Made by a program: the position numbers and the translations under genes. The notes beneath the pieces are model-generated. The model was not told where the DNA came from and did no database searches. It worked only from the letters and a program-made list of their open reading frames with translations. DNA of 31,474 nucleotides from NCBI GenBank assembly GCA_965659115.1, contig CBFHUP010000027.1:1-31474 (forward strand), given 5' to 3'. This DNA is from UBA8752 sp965659115. Lineage in GTDB: Bacteria > Bacteroidota > Bacteroidia > Flavobacteriales_D > Sanyastnellaceae. Shown piece after piece: positions 22,430 through 30,699 of the stretch (positions are counted from its first letter, which is position 1; each line of letters starts with the position of its first letter).

Positions 22430-24379
22430 ATGCTCGCGCGAATATTCTCCCTTTCCCCTTCCCTGCTGCTCGGTGTGGTTTTGGGTGGCATGGTCACCAT
22501 CTCTGGATGTGCCCGCCTCCACGTAGAAGAAGGCCAAGCCGCCTTTGATGAGCTCCGCTATCAGGATGCCATCCACCACTTTGGCAAGGCCGTACAACGG
22601 ATCCCCAGCCCCGAATCGTACAGGATGTTGGCTTCATCGCATGCCCTCATCAATGAACCTCTAGAGGCTTCGGCAGCCTATGCCATCTTGGTGACACAGC
22701 CAGAGGCGACCGATGCAGACCGCATCTCCTATGCGGAGACGCTCTTCAAACAGAAGCGCTACTCCGAAGCAGAGCGTCTGCTCAATGCTGTGAGCCAACG
22801 CGACCCCGGCAACGAAGTTGCTGCGGCATTGCGCCAAAGCGCGATGTTGGCCCAAGACGGATCCCGTGACACGACCGCATTTGAACTGGAGCCCTTCTCT
22901 ACCGAAGGCATCCGTTCGGCATTTGCGCCCTACCGTTACGGCAACACCTTGTACTTCACAGGTGCCCTCGAAAAGCCTGGCGCCCGTGACCCCTATACCG
23001 ACCTGAGCTATACCGACCTCTATCAGATCCCCGTATCTGGCGGTGTGCCCACTTTGGTGCCTGGTGTCAATGGGCCCTATCACGATGGCATTGCCTCCAT
23101 CTCACCGGACGGTTCGAATATTTTCTATACCCGGAGCTCACACGCCCCGGAAAAATCCGGCAAACTGCTGCTCGATGACGCATCGGTGAACAACACCACC
23201 ATCTTCTACGCGAGAAAGGGCTTGGAAGCTTGGACCAATGACATTGAAATCGGTTTGAGTGACGGGTCCAATATGTATGCCCACCCGGCCTACAGCCCCG
23301 ACGGGACCAGCCTGTATTTTTCTAGCGACATGCCCGGCGGATATGGGGGAATGGACCTCTACCGCTTGGACCGCAACGGAGATACTTGGTCATTCCCGCC
23401 CGTGAATTTGGGAGCTGCTGTGAACAGCGCTGGAGACGACGTCTTCCCCAGCCTGAAGGGCAGCGACACCTTGTTTTTTGCCTCTGACGCCCAAATCACC
23501 CTTGGCGGTTTGGATGTGCTGTACTCTGTAAAAGAGGCGGACGGATCCTGGGGAAACCCTGTACATCTGGACTATCCGCTCAACAGCCAAAGCGACGACT
23601 TCTGCATCTCATTTGACGAAGGTGGAAAATCAGGCTTTGTGTCCTCAGACCGCTTTGGATATGACCGGATCATGAAGTTCCGCGTCGTAGAGCGCCCGCT
23701 GACCATCCGCGGTATGGTCATCGACAGCGAAACTGGCGAGCCCATTGCCAATGCCAATGTGGACCTGCTCGATGCCGAAGATGGCAGTGCTGTAGCTCTC
23801 CAAAGCGATGGTGATGGCCGTTTTGAATTGAACCTTCCGCACGGGAGGAGCTTTCGCGCCGAAGCCACCATGGACACATACTTCGCCGAGAACATCACCT
23901 TGGACACCCCTGAGGATGTGTTGGTGCGCGATATGGAAGTCACCATTGTGTTGACGCCTACCAGTGAGCTCAACAGCGATGAGTACGCCAGCGCCATCCG
24001 CGAAGGCGACAGCTTTGAACTGCCAGAAATCCGCTGGGACTACGACAGCTATCGTTTGCGCGATGAAGCCAAGCCCGCCCTCTCTTTGGTGGCTGAGTTT
24101 CTGCGCAACCGTCCGGGCATCGAAGTTGAGCTTCGGTCGCACTGTGATGCCCGCGGCACCGACCGTTACAACCAGCGCTTGAGCGAGCGCCGCGCAGCAT
24201 CTGCTGCCCGTTACCTCAAGGACCTTGGTGTTTCAGCCAATCAGGTCTCCCCCGTCGGCGTCGGCGAAGGAGAGTTGCGCAACGAATGCGGAAATGGTAT
24301 TCCTTGTTCTGAAGCCAAGCACCAAGAAAATCGAAGAACTGAATTCCTCGTCATCCGGACTCCGGACCGCGAGAATTGA
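22430..24379 (+). CDS. TPR-PD40-CRD-OmpA lipoprotein, PorE-like
   Basis: A 649-residue lipoprotein with lipobox TISGC (Cys27). The domains follow the order known for PorE of the type IX system. TPR-like helices lie at about 30-130, and a PD40/WD40-type propeller at about 160-415 with YSPDGTSLYFSSDMPGGYGG and DDVFPSLKGSDTLFFASD. A carboxypeptidase-regulatory-like beta-sandwich spans about 424-510 (IRGMVIDSETGEPIANANVD). An OmpA C-terminal domain spans about 530-645. Its peptidoglycan-binding residues Asp573 and Arg588 have the canonical 15-residue spacing (HCDARGTDRYNQRLSERRAA). It probably tethers the PorP-like protein or its cargo to peptidoglycan. Flavobacteria have several paralogues of this architecture, so it may be a cassette-specific paralogue rather than PorE itself. 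The ATG at 22430 was preferred to an upstream in-frame start because it opens the lipoprotein signal. Confidence 0.92.
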   Translation: MLARIFSLSPSLLLGVVLGGMVTISGCARLHVEEGQAAFDELRYQDAIHHFGKAVQRIPSPESYRMLASSHALINEPLEASAAYAILVTQPEATDADRISYAETLFKQKRYSEAERLLNAVSQRDPGNEVAAALRQSAMLAQDGSRDTTAFELEPFSTEGIRSAFAPYRYGNTLYFTGALEKPGARDPYTDLSYTDLYQIPVSGGVPTLVPGVNGPYHDGIASISPDGSNIFYTRSSHAPEKSGKLLLDDASVNNTTIFYARKGLEAWTNDIEIGLSDGSNMYAHPAYSPDGTSLYFSSDMPGGYGGMDLYRLDRNGDTWSFPPVNLGAAVNSAGDDVFPSLKGSDTLFFASDAQITLGGLDVLYSVKEADGSWGNPVHLDYPLNSQSDDFCISFDEGGKSGFVSSDRFGYDRIMKFRVVERPLTIRGMVIDSETGEPIANANVDLLDAEDGSAVALQSDGDGRFELNLPHGRSFRAEATMDTYFAENITLDTPEDVLVRDMEVTIVLTPTSELNSDEYASAIREGDSFELPEIRWDYDSYRLRDEAKPALSLVAEFLRNRPGIEVELRSHCDARGTDRYNQRLSERRAASAARYLKDLGVSANQVSPVGVGEGELRNECGNGIPCSEAKHQENRRTEFLVIRTPDREN

Positions 24380-24412
24380 AGCCCCTTCGACCTTTACCAA
24401 AGACCAACCACC

Positions 24413-24454
24413 AAAAGAAAACGGGGGACCCTCAAAGGTCCCCCGTTTTCTTTT
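24413..24454. terminator. Strong bidirectional terminator between the T9SS cassette and eno
   Basis: A perfect 18-bp stem (24413-24430 with 24437-24454) surrounds the 6-base loop CTCAAA. Its core is CGGGGGACC / GGTCCCCCG with A-runs on the left and T-runs on the right, so it works in both directions. It lies between two convergent genes. Confidence 0.95.
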
Positions 24455-24492
24455 TGACGCCTCCCTGAAGAAGCGTTTAAATCAGAATTGAC

Positions 24493-25770
24493 TCAGGCGA
24501 AATGCGGCCCAGGATAGTACGCATTGTCTCCAAGCTCCTCTTCAATGCGGAGCAATTGGTTGTACTTGGCGATCCGGTCACTGCGCGATGCACTGCCCGT
24601 TTTGATTTGACCTGTGGACAAGGCCACTGCCAGGTCGGCAATGGTGGTGTCTTCGGTCTCACCACTGCGGTGGCTCATCACGCTGGTGTACCCACAACGG
24701 TTGGCGAGCTGCACTGCCTCAATGGTCTCGGTCAACGTGCCGATTTGGTTCACCTTGATGAGGATGGAGTTGGCCACCCCCTCTTCGATGCCCCTGCTCA
24801 GGCGCTCTACGTTGGTCACAAAGAGGTCATCTCCGACCAACTGTGTGTTCTCACCCAATGCGTCTGTCATGAGCTTCCAAGTGGCCCAGTCGTCTTCGTC
24901 ACATCCATCTTCGATGCTGATGATGGGGTACTTTCCGCGAAGCTCTTTCCAGTAATCCACCCATGCTGTGCCGTCCATCTGTTGGCCAGTGCCGGACAAA
25001 ATGTACAGGCCTTTCTCCTTGTCGTAGAATTCGCTGCTCGCAGCATCCAACGCCAATTGGAAATCCTCATTGGGCTTGTAGCCTGCCTTTTCAATGGCCA
25101 TCAAAATGGTATCGAGCGCCTCTTCGTTGGAGTTGAGGTTTGGGGCGAACCCGCCTTCATCTCCCACATTTGTGCTGAGGCCTTTGCTGCTCAACACCTT
25201 CTTGAGGTGATGGAACACTTCTGCACCCATGCGAAGCCCATCTGCGAACGTGTCCGCTCCCACGGGCATGATCATGAACTCCTGAATGTCAATCGCATTG
25301 TCTGCGTGCGACCCACCATTGATGATGTTCATCATGGGAACCGGCATCAGGTTGGCATTCACTCCACCGATGTAGCGGTAAAGAGGCTGACCCAATGATC
25401 CTGCTGCAGCCTTTGCGGCAGCCAAGCTCACTCCTAGCAAAGCATTGGCTCCGAGGTTGCCCTTGTTCTCTGTGCCATCGAGGTCGATGAGCGTGTGGTC
25501 GATGCCCACCTGATCAAAGATGTCCATGCCACCGAGCTCCTCGGCGATGGTCACATTGATGTTGGCGACCGCCTTCTTGACGCCCTTGCCCAGATAGCGG
25601 CCCTCATCTCCGTCTCTCAACTCCACGGCCTCGTGGATGCCTGTGCTCGCCCCTGAAGGAACTGCTGCACGACCTACGACGCCCTCGCCAGTAACGACTT
25701 CGACTTCTACGGTTGGATTGCCCCTGGAATCCAGGATTTCACGGGCATGAATGTGATCAATGTATTGCAT
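24493..25770 (-). CDS. eno: Enolase
   Basis: This enzyme converts 2-phosphoglycerate to phosphoenolpyruvate in glycolysis and the reverse in gluconeogenesis. The protein has 425 residues, the normal length. It opens with the family start IDHIHAREILDSRGNPTVEV. The catalytic Glu205 is in GDEGGFAPN and the catalytic Lys339 in LIKVNQIGT. Magnesium ligands are Asp241 (LALDAASSEF), Glu287 (SIEDGC) and Asp314 (VGDDL). The substrate loop SHRSGETED is at 366-374. The start is 2 bases after the carA stop, so the two genes form one transcript; the carA-eno pairing downstream of rplQ is one I associate with flavobacteria. A strong terminator follows. Confidence 0.98.
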   Translation of the reverse strand: MQYIDHIHAREILDSRGNPTVEVEVVTGEGVVGRAAVPSGASTGIHEAVELRDGDEGRYLGKGVKKAVANINVTIAEELGGMDIFDQVGIDHTLIDLDGTENKGNLGANALLGVSLAAAKAAAGSLGQPLYRYIGGVNANLMPVPMMNIINGGSHADNAIDIQEFMIMPVGADTFADGLRMGAEVFHHLKKVLSSKGLSTNVGDEGGFAPNLNSNEEALDTILMAIEKAGYKPNEDFQLALDAASSEFYDKEKGLYILSGTGQQMDGTAWVDYWKELRGKYPIISIEDGCDEDDWATWKLMTDALGENTQLVGDDLFVTNVERLSRGIEEGVANSILIKVNQIGTLTETIEAVQLANRCGYTSVMSHRSGETEDTTIADLAVALSTGQIKTGSASRSDRIAKYNQLLRIEEELGDNAYYPGPHFA

Positions 25771-25772
25771 GT

Positions 25773-26906
25773 TCAGACAGGCTGTGTTGCGCCTTGTTGT
25801 GTGATGTGCGAAATAAAACGGTCAAATAAATGTCGGCTGTCGTGCGGTCCTGCACTCGCCTCGGGGTGGAATTGTACCGAAAAGACGGGCTTCCCCTCGA
25901 GCTTGATCCCGGCCACTGTGCCGTCGTTAAGGTGTTCGTGGGTGACGGTCACGCCTTCGGCATCCGACAAGGAGTCCCGGCTGACCACAAAGCCGTGGTT
26001 CTGTGAAGTGATTTCACACTTGCCACTTTCCAGGTCTTTCACCGGGTGGTTGACACCTCGGTGGCCTTGGAACATCTTTTCGGTGCGCAAACCTTGGCTC
26101 AGTGCGATCAATTGATGCCCCAGACAAATGCCGAATACGGGCTGTCCGAGTGCAATGATGTCTTGGATCAAGGCGATGGTCTCGGGCATGGCAGAAGGGT
26201 CTCCAGGACCGTTTGAAATCATCCATCCCGAAGGATTCCAAGACTTCATTTCCTCCAACCCAGTCGACATGGGGAATTGGCGCACCAGTGCCCCCCTCTC
26301 GGTGAGGCATCGGGTGATGTTCTCTTTGTTGCCGAGATCCAACAGCGCAATGCGAACGGGGCTGTCAGCCTCTCCAGCATCCTCTGCCTCTTGACGCGTC
26401 ACACCGCTGGAAAGTTCGAGTCCCTCCATTGAAGGGGTTTCTTTCAAGCGGGCCAGTAAGTCGGCCTCTGGGGTGCCATCATTGGAAATCAAGGCGTTCA
26501 TCGCCCCGCAATCGCGGATGTGCTGAATGAGTCCACGTGTGTCAATGTCTGCAATCCCCACAATGCCATCGCGCTGAAGGCGATCCGCCAGGGGTTCGAT
26601 GTCGCCGATGCGGCTGGCCACTTCACTGAAATTTCGCACCACCAGACCGGCGATCTGGGTGCTGCCGCTTTCGTTCTCTCCACTGTGGACGCCGTAATTG
26701 CCAATGTGTGCAGTGGCCATGACCAATACCTGCCCCTTATAACTGGGGTCGGTAAAGATCTCTTGGTATCCGTACATCCCGGTGTTGAATGCCACCTCGC
26801 CAGTGGTCGTGCCTTTGGCACCGATCGCGGCTCCCTCGAATCGTGTTCCGTCCTCCAGCAACAGGATGGCCCGCCTAGGGGCGCTTGGTGAATCGTTGTG
26901 CATCAT
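25773..26906 (-). CDS. carA: Carbamoyl-phosphate synthase small subunit (glutaminase)
   Basis: This subunit hydrolyses glutamine and passes ammonia to CarB for carbamoyl phosphate, which feeds pyrimidine and arginine synthesis. The protein has 377 residues. The ATG at 26906 (MMHNDSPSAPRRAILLLEDG) fits the family start; an in-frame upstream extension was rejected. The N-terminal domain has TGEVAFNTGMYGYQEIFTDP. The C-terminal class I glutamine amidotransferase domain carries nucleophile Cys261 in FGICLGHQL and the His347/Glu349 pair in FHPEAS. carB is not in the window. It is cotranscribed with eno. It is separated from rplQ by a terminator, so it probably has its own promoter in 26907-27001. 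TATCTTCG (26921 down to 26914) there resembles a -7 box but lacks a spaced TTG. Confidence 0.97.
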   Translation of the reverse strand: MMHNDSPSAPRRAILLLEDGTRFEGAAIGAKGTTTGEVAFNTGMYGYQEIFTDPSYKGQVLVMATAHIGNYGVHSGENESGSTQIAGLVVRNFSEVASRIGDIEPLADRLQRDGIVGIADIDTRGLIQHIRDCGAMNALISNDGTPEADLLARLKETPSMEGLELSSGVTRQEAEDAGEADSPVRIALLDLGNKENITRCLTERGALVRQFPMSTGLEEMKSWNPSGWMISNGPGDPSAMPETIALIQDIIALGQPVFGICLGHQLIALSQGLRTEKMFQGHRGVNHPVKDLESGKCEITSQNHGFVVSRDSLSDAEGVTVTHEHLNDGTVAGIKLEGKPVFSVQFHPEASAGPHDSRHLFDRFISHITQQGATQPV

Positions 26907-27002
26907 CGGAGCGCGAAGATAGTCCGCAACAGGAGCCTTACCCCATTTATAGCCAGCAAGGTCAGAACAGAATTTGAACAGCCTATCCAATGGCCTCAAC
27001 GA

Positions 27003-27030
27003 AAAAAGGAGGCCAGTAGGCCTCCTTTTT
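27003..27030 (-). terminator. Intrinsic terminator after rplQ
   Basis: AAAAAGGAGGCC (27003-27014) pairs perfectly with GGCCTCCTTTTT (27019-27030) around a 4-base loop. On the reverse strand it lies 20 bases past the rplQ stop and ends in a T-run, closing the ribosomal protein operon before carA. Confidence 0.93.
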
Positions 27031-27050
27031 CAATGGTGTTGTGTGCGGCC

Positions 27051-27812
27051 TTATTCGGCAGGCTTCTCCTCCTCGCCATCGGCGGGAGCAGCGTCGGCAG
27101 CAGGCGCTTCCTCGGCAGCAGGTGCTTCCTCGGCAGCAGGCGCAGCGTCGTCAGCAGGCGCTTCCTCGGCAGCAGGCGCTTCCTCGGCAACAGGCGCTTC
27201 CTCGGCAGCAGGCGCTTCCTCGGCAGCAGGCGCTTCCTCGGCAGCAGGTGCTTCCTCAGCAGCAGGCGCTTCCTCAGCAGCAGGCGCTTCCTCGGCAGCA
27301 GGTGCTTCCTCAGCAGCAGGCGCTTCCTCAACAGCAGGTGCTTCCTCAGCAGCCGTTTCAACGGCGGCAGCTGGAGCAGCTGGAGCATCAGCTCCACCGC
27401 GTCGTGAGCGGCGGCTGCGCTTGCGCTTGGTCTTTGCTTCGTTGCCGTAGAGCTCGTTGAAATCAACAAGCTCGATGATGCACATTTCGGCATTGTCACC
27501 CAAACGGTTTCCAATGCGGACGATGCGGGTATAGCCTCCCTCGCGGGTTGCAACCTTCGGGCCCACTGAAGTGAACAATTCGCTGATGGCGTTCTTGTCC
27601 CGCATGTACCGGAAGCAAATCCGGCGATTGTGGGTTGAATCTTCCTTAGAACGGTTCACGAGTGGCTCCACAAATCCGCGAAGAGCCTTGGCTTTCGCCA
27701 AAGTCGTCGTGATCCGCTTGTGCTCGATCAAGCTGCAGGCCATATTGGCCAACATCGCCTTTCTGTGGGCGGTCTTGCGACCGAGGTGGTTAAATTTCTT
27801 TCCGTGTCTCAT
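27051..27812 (-). CDS. rplQ: Ribosomal protein L17 with long Ala/Glu/Pro repeat tail
   Basis: A 253-residue protein. Residues 1-122 are a complete L17, beginning MRHGKKFNHLGRKTAHRKAM and ending IIELVDFNELYG, which sits at the peptide exit side of the large ribosomal subunit. Residues about 123-139 are strongly basic (KTKRKRSRRSRRGG). Residues about 140-253 are low-complexity acidic Ala/Glu/Pro with 13 EEAP units and a few DAAP variants. E. coli L17 has no such tail. Shorter acidic tails occur in Bacteroidota L17, from memory. The stop is followed by a terminator, and the gene is the last of the ribosomal operon, 24 bases after rpoA. The tail's role is unknown. Confidence 0.97.
   Translation of the reverse strand: MRHGKKFNHLGRKTAHRKAMLANMACSLIEHKRITTTLAKAKALRGFVEPLVNRSKEDSTHNRRICFRYMRDKNAISELFTSVGPKVATREGGYTRIVRIGNRLGDNAEMCIIELVDFNELYGNEAKTKRKRSRRSRRGGADAPAAPAAAVETAAEEAPAVEEAPAAEEAPAAEEAPAAEEAPAAEEAPAAEEAPAAEEAPAAEEAPVAEEAPAAEEAPADDAAPAAEEAPAAEEAPAADAAPADGEEEKPAE
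27085..27354 (-). repeat. 18-bp tandem repeat encoding the L17 tail
   Basis: Thirteen imperfect copies, on the forward strand, of GCTTCCTCGGCAGCAGGC, each coding for the six residues EEAPAA or a variant on the reverse strand. Copies differ mainly at third codon positions (GGC/GGT, CGG/CAG). A few altered units encode DAAP or EEAPVA. Coding phase is kept throughout. Confidence 0.9.
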
Positions 27813-27836
27813 GGTGACGGACTTTGAGGGCCCGGA

Positions 27837-28829
27837 TTACTCCGCGTCCAACTTGTACTTGCTGACGTTCATGCCGAATTGCAGGCCCTTGCTCTCTACG
27901 AGGTCCTCGAGCTCGGTCAAGCTCTTCTTGCCGAAGTTGCGGAACTTCAACAGGTCATTCTTATTGTAAGCCACGAGGTCTCCGAGCGAGTCGATGTCTG
28001 CTGCTTTCAAGCAGTTCAAGGCACGAACACTCAGATCCATATCGACCAACTTGGTCTTGAGCAAGTGGCGCATGTGAAGCGACCCCTCGTCCAATTCCTC
28101 AGACTCATTCTTCTCTACGAAGTCAAGCGTGATCCGCTCCTCGCTGAACAACATGAAGTGTTCAATCAGGATGCGCGCAGCTTCCTGCAGAGCGTCCTTC
28201 GGTGCAATCGACCCGTCACACTGGAGCTCAATGATGAGCTTCTCGTAGTCGGTCTTTTGCTCCACACGGAAATTCTCCACTTCGTACTTGACGTTGCGGA
28301 TGGGTGTGAAGATGGAGTCAATGAAGATGGCATCCACTGCGGACTCTTCATTTCTGTTCTCCTCCGCAGGAACGTAACCACGTCCCTTTTCGATGCGGAT
28401 TTCCATGCTCAATTGAACCCCAGAATCGAGGTTGCAAATCACATGGTCAGGGTTCATCACCTGGAAGGCGGAAGTGAACTTGCCGATGTCGCCTGCCACG
28501 AATGAATCTTGGCCGCCAATGACGATGTTGACCACCTCGTGGTCTACATCTTCAATTTGACGCTTAAAGCGAACCTGCTTGAGGTTGAGCACCATTTCGG
28601 TGACATCCTCCACCACTCCTTTGATGGTGCTGAACTCATGCTCCACACCTTCGATGCGGAGTTGTGTGATGGCATAACCCTCCAAGCTGGAGAGCATGAT
28701 GCGGCGGAGCGCATTGCCGATGGTCACACCAAAACCTGGCTCCAGTGGACGGAATTCAAACCGTCCGCTGAAGTCATCAGACTCGAGCATAATGACCTTG
28801 TCTGGCTGCTGAAAATCGAGAATCGCCAT
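27837..28829 (-). CDS. rpoA: RNA polymerase alpha subunit
   Basis: This subunit assembles the core RNA polymerase and contacts upstream promoter DNA and regulators. The protein has 330 residues. The N-terminal dimerisation domain has FRFELRPLEPG-like text (GRFEFRPLEPGFGVTIGNAL) and RRIMLSSLEGYAITQLRIEG. An acidic linker precedes the C-terminal domain, which reads VRALNCLKAADIDSLGDLVA then FRNFGKKSLTELEDLV. Both domains are complete. It sits between rpsD and rplQ, as in the standard alpha operon. Confidence 0.98.
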   Translation of the reverse strand: MAILDFQQPDKVIMLESDDFSGRFEFRPLEPGFGVTIGNALRRIMLSSLEGYAITQLRIEGVEHEFSTIKGVVEDVTEMVLNLKQVRFKRQIEDVDHEVVNIVIGGQDSFVAGDIGKFTSAFQVMNPDHVICNLDSGVQLSMEIRIEKGRGYVPAEENRNEESAVDAIFIDSIFTPIRNVKYEVENFRVEQKTDYEKLIIELQCDGSIAPKDALQEAARILIEHFMLFSEERITLDFVEKNESEELDEGSLHMRHLLKTKLVDMDLSVRALNCLKAADIDSLGDLVAYNKNDLLKFRNFGKKSLTELEDLVESKGLQFGMNVSKYKLDAE

Positions 28830-28850
28830 TTCGGTTGTGCTGGGTTGTGA

Positions 28851-29456
28851 TTACTTACTGTAAAGCTCGACGATGAGTGACTCCTTGATGTTCTCAGGAA
28901 TCTGGTCACGGCTGGGGACGGAAATGACCGTTCCTGCGATAGAATTGCCATCCCAATCGAGCCACTCGTGGCGCTGACCACCTGAGGCCAATGCTTCGGT
29001 TACGACTTCGAGGGACTTGGACTTCTCCCGCACACCGACTACGTCACCAGGACGCACACGGTAGGATGGGATATTGACCACGCTTCCATTGACTGTGACG
29101 TGCCGGTGGCCCACCAACTGACGGGCTCCACGGCGGGTTGGGCTCATGTTCAAACGGTACACGACGTTGTCGAGACGCAACTCACAGAATTGGAGCAGCA
29201 CCTCACCCGTAATGCCGGGCTTGTTCTGAGCGCGCTCGAACATGTTGCGGAACTGGCGCTCGAGGATACCATAGGTATACTTCGCCTTCTGCTTTTCTGC
29301 GAGCTGAACGGAGTACTCTGACTCCTTCTTACGACGGCGATTCGGGCCGTGTTGGCCTGGTCCATAAGGACGGCGCTCAAGCGCCTTGTCTGGGCCAAAA
29401 ATGGCCTCCTTGAATCGGCGGGTGATCTTGGACTTGGGTCCGCGGTAACGTGCCAT
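28851..29456 (-). CDS. rpsD: Ribosomal protein S4
   Basis: A 201-residue small-subunit protein that nucleates 16S rRNA assembly. It starts MARYRGPKSKITRRFKEAIF and lacks the zinc-binding cysteines of some S4 forms. The S4 RNA-binding domain has RLDNVVYRLNMSPTRRGARQ and the usual HVTVNGSVVNIPSYRVRPGD. The C-terminus ENIKESLIVELYSK is typical. It is followed after 21 bases by rpoA. Confidence 0.98.
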   Translation of the reverse strand: MARYRGPKSKITRRFKEAIFGPDKALERRPYGPGQHGPNRRRKKESEYSVQLAEKQKAKYTYGILERQFRNMFERAQNKPGITGEVLLQFCELRLDNVVYRLNMSPTRRGARQLVGHRHVTVNGSVVNIPSYRVRPGDVVGVREKSKSLEVVTEALASGGQRHEWLDWDGNSIAGTVISVPSRDQIPENIKESLIVELYSK

Positions 29457-29489
29457 GTTGTCTTGCTTGTTTCTTTCGGTTCCCTAGAA

Positions 29490-29876
29490 TCAGACGCGGC
29501 GGTGCTTGGGTGGGCGGCAGCCGTTGTGAGGCATGGGTGTAATGTCCATGATCTCCGTCACTTCAATCCCCATGTTGTGCAAGGTGCGGATGGCGCTCTC
29601 ACGTCCACTTCCCGGCCCCTTGACGAAGACCTTCACTTTTTTCAAACCATGTTCCATGGCCTCCTTTCCACAATCTTCTGCGGCGCACTGCGCAGCATAA
29701 GGTGTGTTCTTTTTGGAACCGCGGAATCCCATCTTGCCTGAGCTGGACCAGGAAATAACCTGTCCTGTGGCATTGGTGAGGGATATGATGATGTTGTTAA
29801 AGGAGGCGTGGATGTGGGCTTGGCCCGTGCCATCTACTTTAACCTTCTTCTTCGACTTTTTGGTGGTCTTGGCCAT
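29490..29876 (-). CDS. rpsK: Ribosomal protein S11
   Basis: A 128-residue small-subunit protein of the platform near the decoding site. Typical segments are AHIHASFNNIIISLTNATGQ, GMEHGLKKVKVFVKGPG-like text (AMEHGLKKVKVFVKGPGSGR) and the C-terminal PMPHNGCRPPKHRRV. It has the usual Lys-rich start and lies between rpsM and rpsD. Confidence 0.98.
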   Translation of the reverse strand: MAKTTKKSKKKVKVDGTGQAHIHASFNNIIISLTNATGQVISWSSSGKMGFRGSKKNTPYAAQCAAEDCGKEAMEHGLKKVKVFVKGPGSGRESAIRTLHNMGIEVTEIMDITPMPHNGCRPPKHRRV

Positions 29877-29922
29877 CTTATGGGGAGTTGATCGATTCTG
29901 AGTCCCAGGTCAGGGACAGGAA

Positions 29923-30288
29923 TTACTTCTTCTTGTTGGCTACAGTCTTCCGCTTTCCTTTACGGGTACGGGAGTTGTTCTTGGTCCGCTGCCCTCGCAG
30001 TGGAAGGCCTAGACGGTGACGGATGCCGCGCTGGCAACCGATGTCCATCAGGCGCTTGATGTTCATCTGGACTTCTGAGCGAAGCTCACCTTCTACACGG
30101 ATCTCAGAGATGATCTCGCGAATTTTGGTGATTTCCTCATCGGACCAATCTTGGACGCGCTTGTCTTCAGAGACAGCGGCCTTGGAGAGAATATCCGCGG
30201 AGCGGGAGTGTCCAATGCCGTAGACATATGTCAGGGCAATTACTCCTCGCTTATTCCGGGGGATGTCGATACCGGCGATACGGGCCAT
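29923..30288 (-). CDS. rpsM: Ribosomal protein S13
   Basis: A 121-residue head protein of the small subunit that contacts the P-site tRNA. It opens with MARIAGIDIPRNKRGVIALT and has the helix-two-turn-helix region followed by RGIRHRLGLPLRGQRTKNNS. The basic tail KGKRKTVANKKK is normal. It follows rpmJ by 24 bases, as in the conserved operon. Confidence 0.98.
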   Translation of the reverse strand: MARIAGIDIPRNKRGVIALTYVYGIGHSRSADILSKAAVSEDKRVQDWSDEEITKIREIISEIRVEGELRSEVQMNIKRLMDIGCQRGIRHRLGLPLRGQRTKNNSRTRKGKRKTVANKKK

Positions 30289-30312
30289 GGCGAATGCGTT
30301 TTAGCTTCAGGA

Positions 30313-30429
30313 TTAACCCTGACGCTGCTTGAATTTGGGGTTCTTCTTATTGATGACAAAGAGTCGTCCCTTGCGTCGGACGATCTTGCAATCCGCTGAG
30401 CGGACCTTGAGGGAAGCACGGGTCTTCAT
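30313..30429 (-). CDS. rpmJ: Ribosomal protein L36
   Basis: A 38-residue protein read on the reverse strand from the ATG at 30429 to the TAA at 30313. It starts MKTRASLKVRSADCKIVRRK and ends KKNPKFKQRQG. It matches Bacteroidota L36 in length and order of residues. Only one of the zinc-ligand cysteines of the classical form remains (Cys14), so it is probably the zinc-independent type. Its place between infA and rpsM is the conserved one. Confidence 0.97.
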   Translation of the reverse strand: MKTRASLKVRSADCKIVRRKGRLFVINKKNPKFKQRQG

Positions 30430-30443
30430 ATCGGTCTAGTTTC

Positions 30444-30662
30444 TTATTTGTAACGAAAGGAAATGCGGCCTTTGCTCAGGTCGTATGGACTCATGTCCAC
30501 CCGCACCCTGTCTCCAGGAAGAATCTTGATGTAGAACTTCCTCATCTTTCCGGAGATGTGCGCCGTGATGACGTGACCGTTCTCGAGCTCCACGCGGAAC
30601 ATAGCGTTCCCGAGTGCCTCAGTGATGGTACCGTCTTGCGTTATCGACGCTTGTTTGGCCAT
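30444..30662 (-). CDS. infA: Translation initiation factor IF-1
   Basis: A 72-residue S1-like OB-fold protein that binds the A site of the small subunit during initiation. Diagnostic text includes GTITEALGNAMFRVELENGH, ISGKMRKFYIKILPGDRV and the terminal DLSKGRISFRYK. It lies 14 bases before rpmJ and follows the methionine aminopeptidase gene by 37 bases. Confidence 0.98.
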   Translation of the reverse strand: MAKQASITQDGTITEALGNAMFRVELENGHVITAHISGKMRKFYIKILPGDRVRVDMSPYDLSKGRISFRYK

Positions 30663-30699
30663 GGATGTGTGTTTTCCGTTTCGTATTTGATGTGACGCC

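Noticed and set aside
21259..22500. Reverse-strand 413-residue open frame
   Set aside because: It lies antisense to the CHU_C end and the whole PorP/SprF gene, both of which have strong family signatures. It has no signal or motif of its own.
27085..27354. Regularly spaced short repeats that might suggest CRISPR
   Set aside because: The 18-bp units abut one another without unique spacers and keep coding phase within rplQ, so this is a coding tandem repeat.
26974..27450. Long forward-strand Ala/Ser/Gly-rich and Arg/Leu/Ser-rich open frames across the rplQ tail
   Set aside because: They are antisense readings of the 18-bp tandem repeat, which is open in several frames because its period is a multiple of three. 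The reverse-strand frame continues from a clear L17 core.
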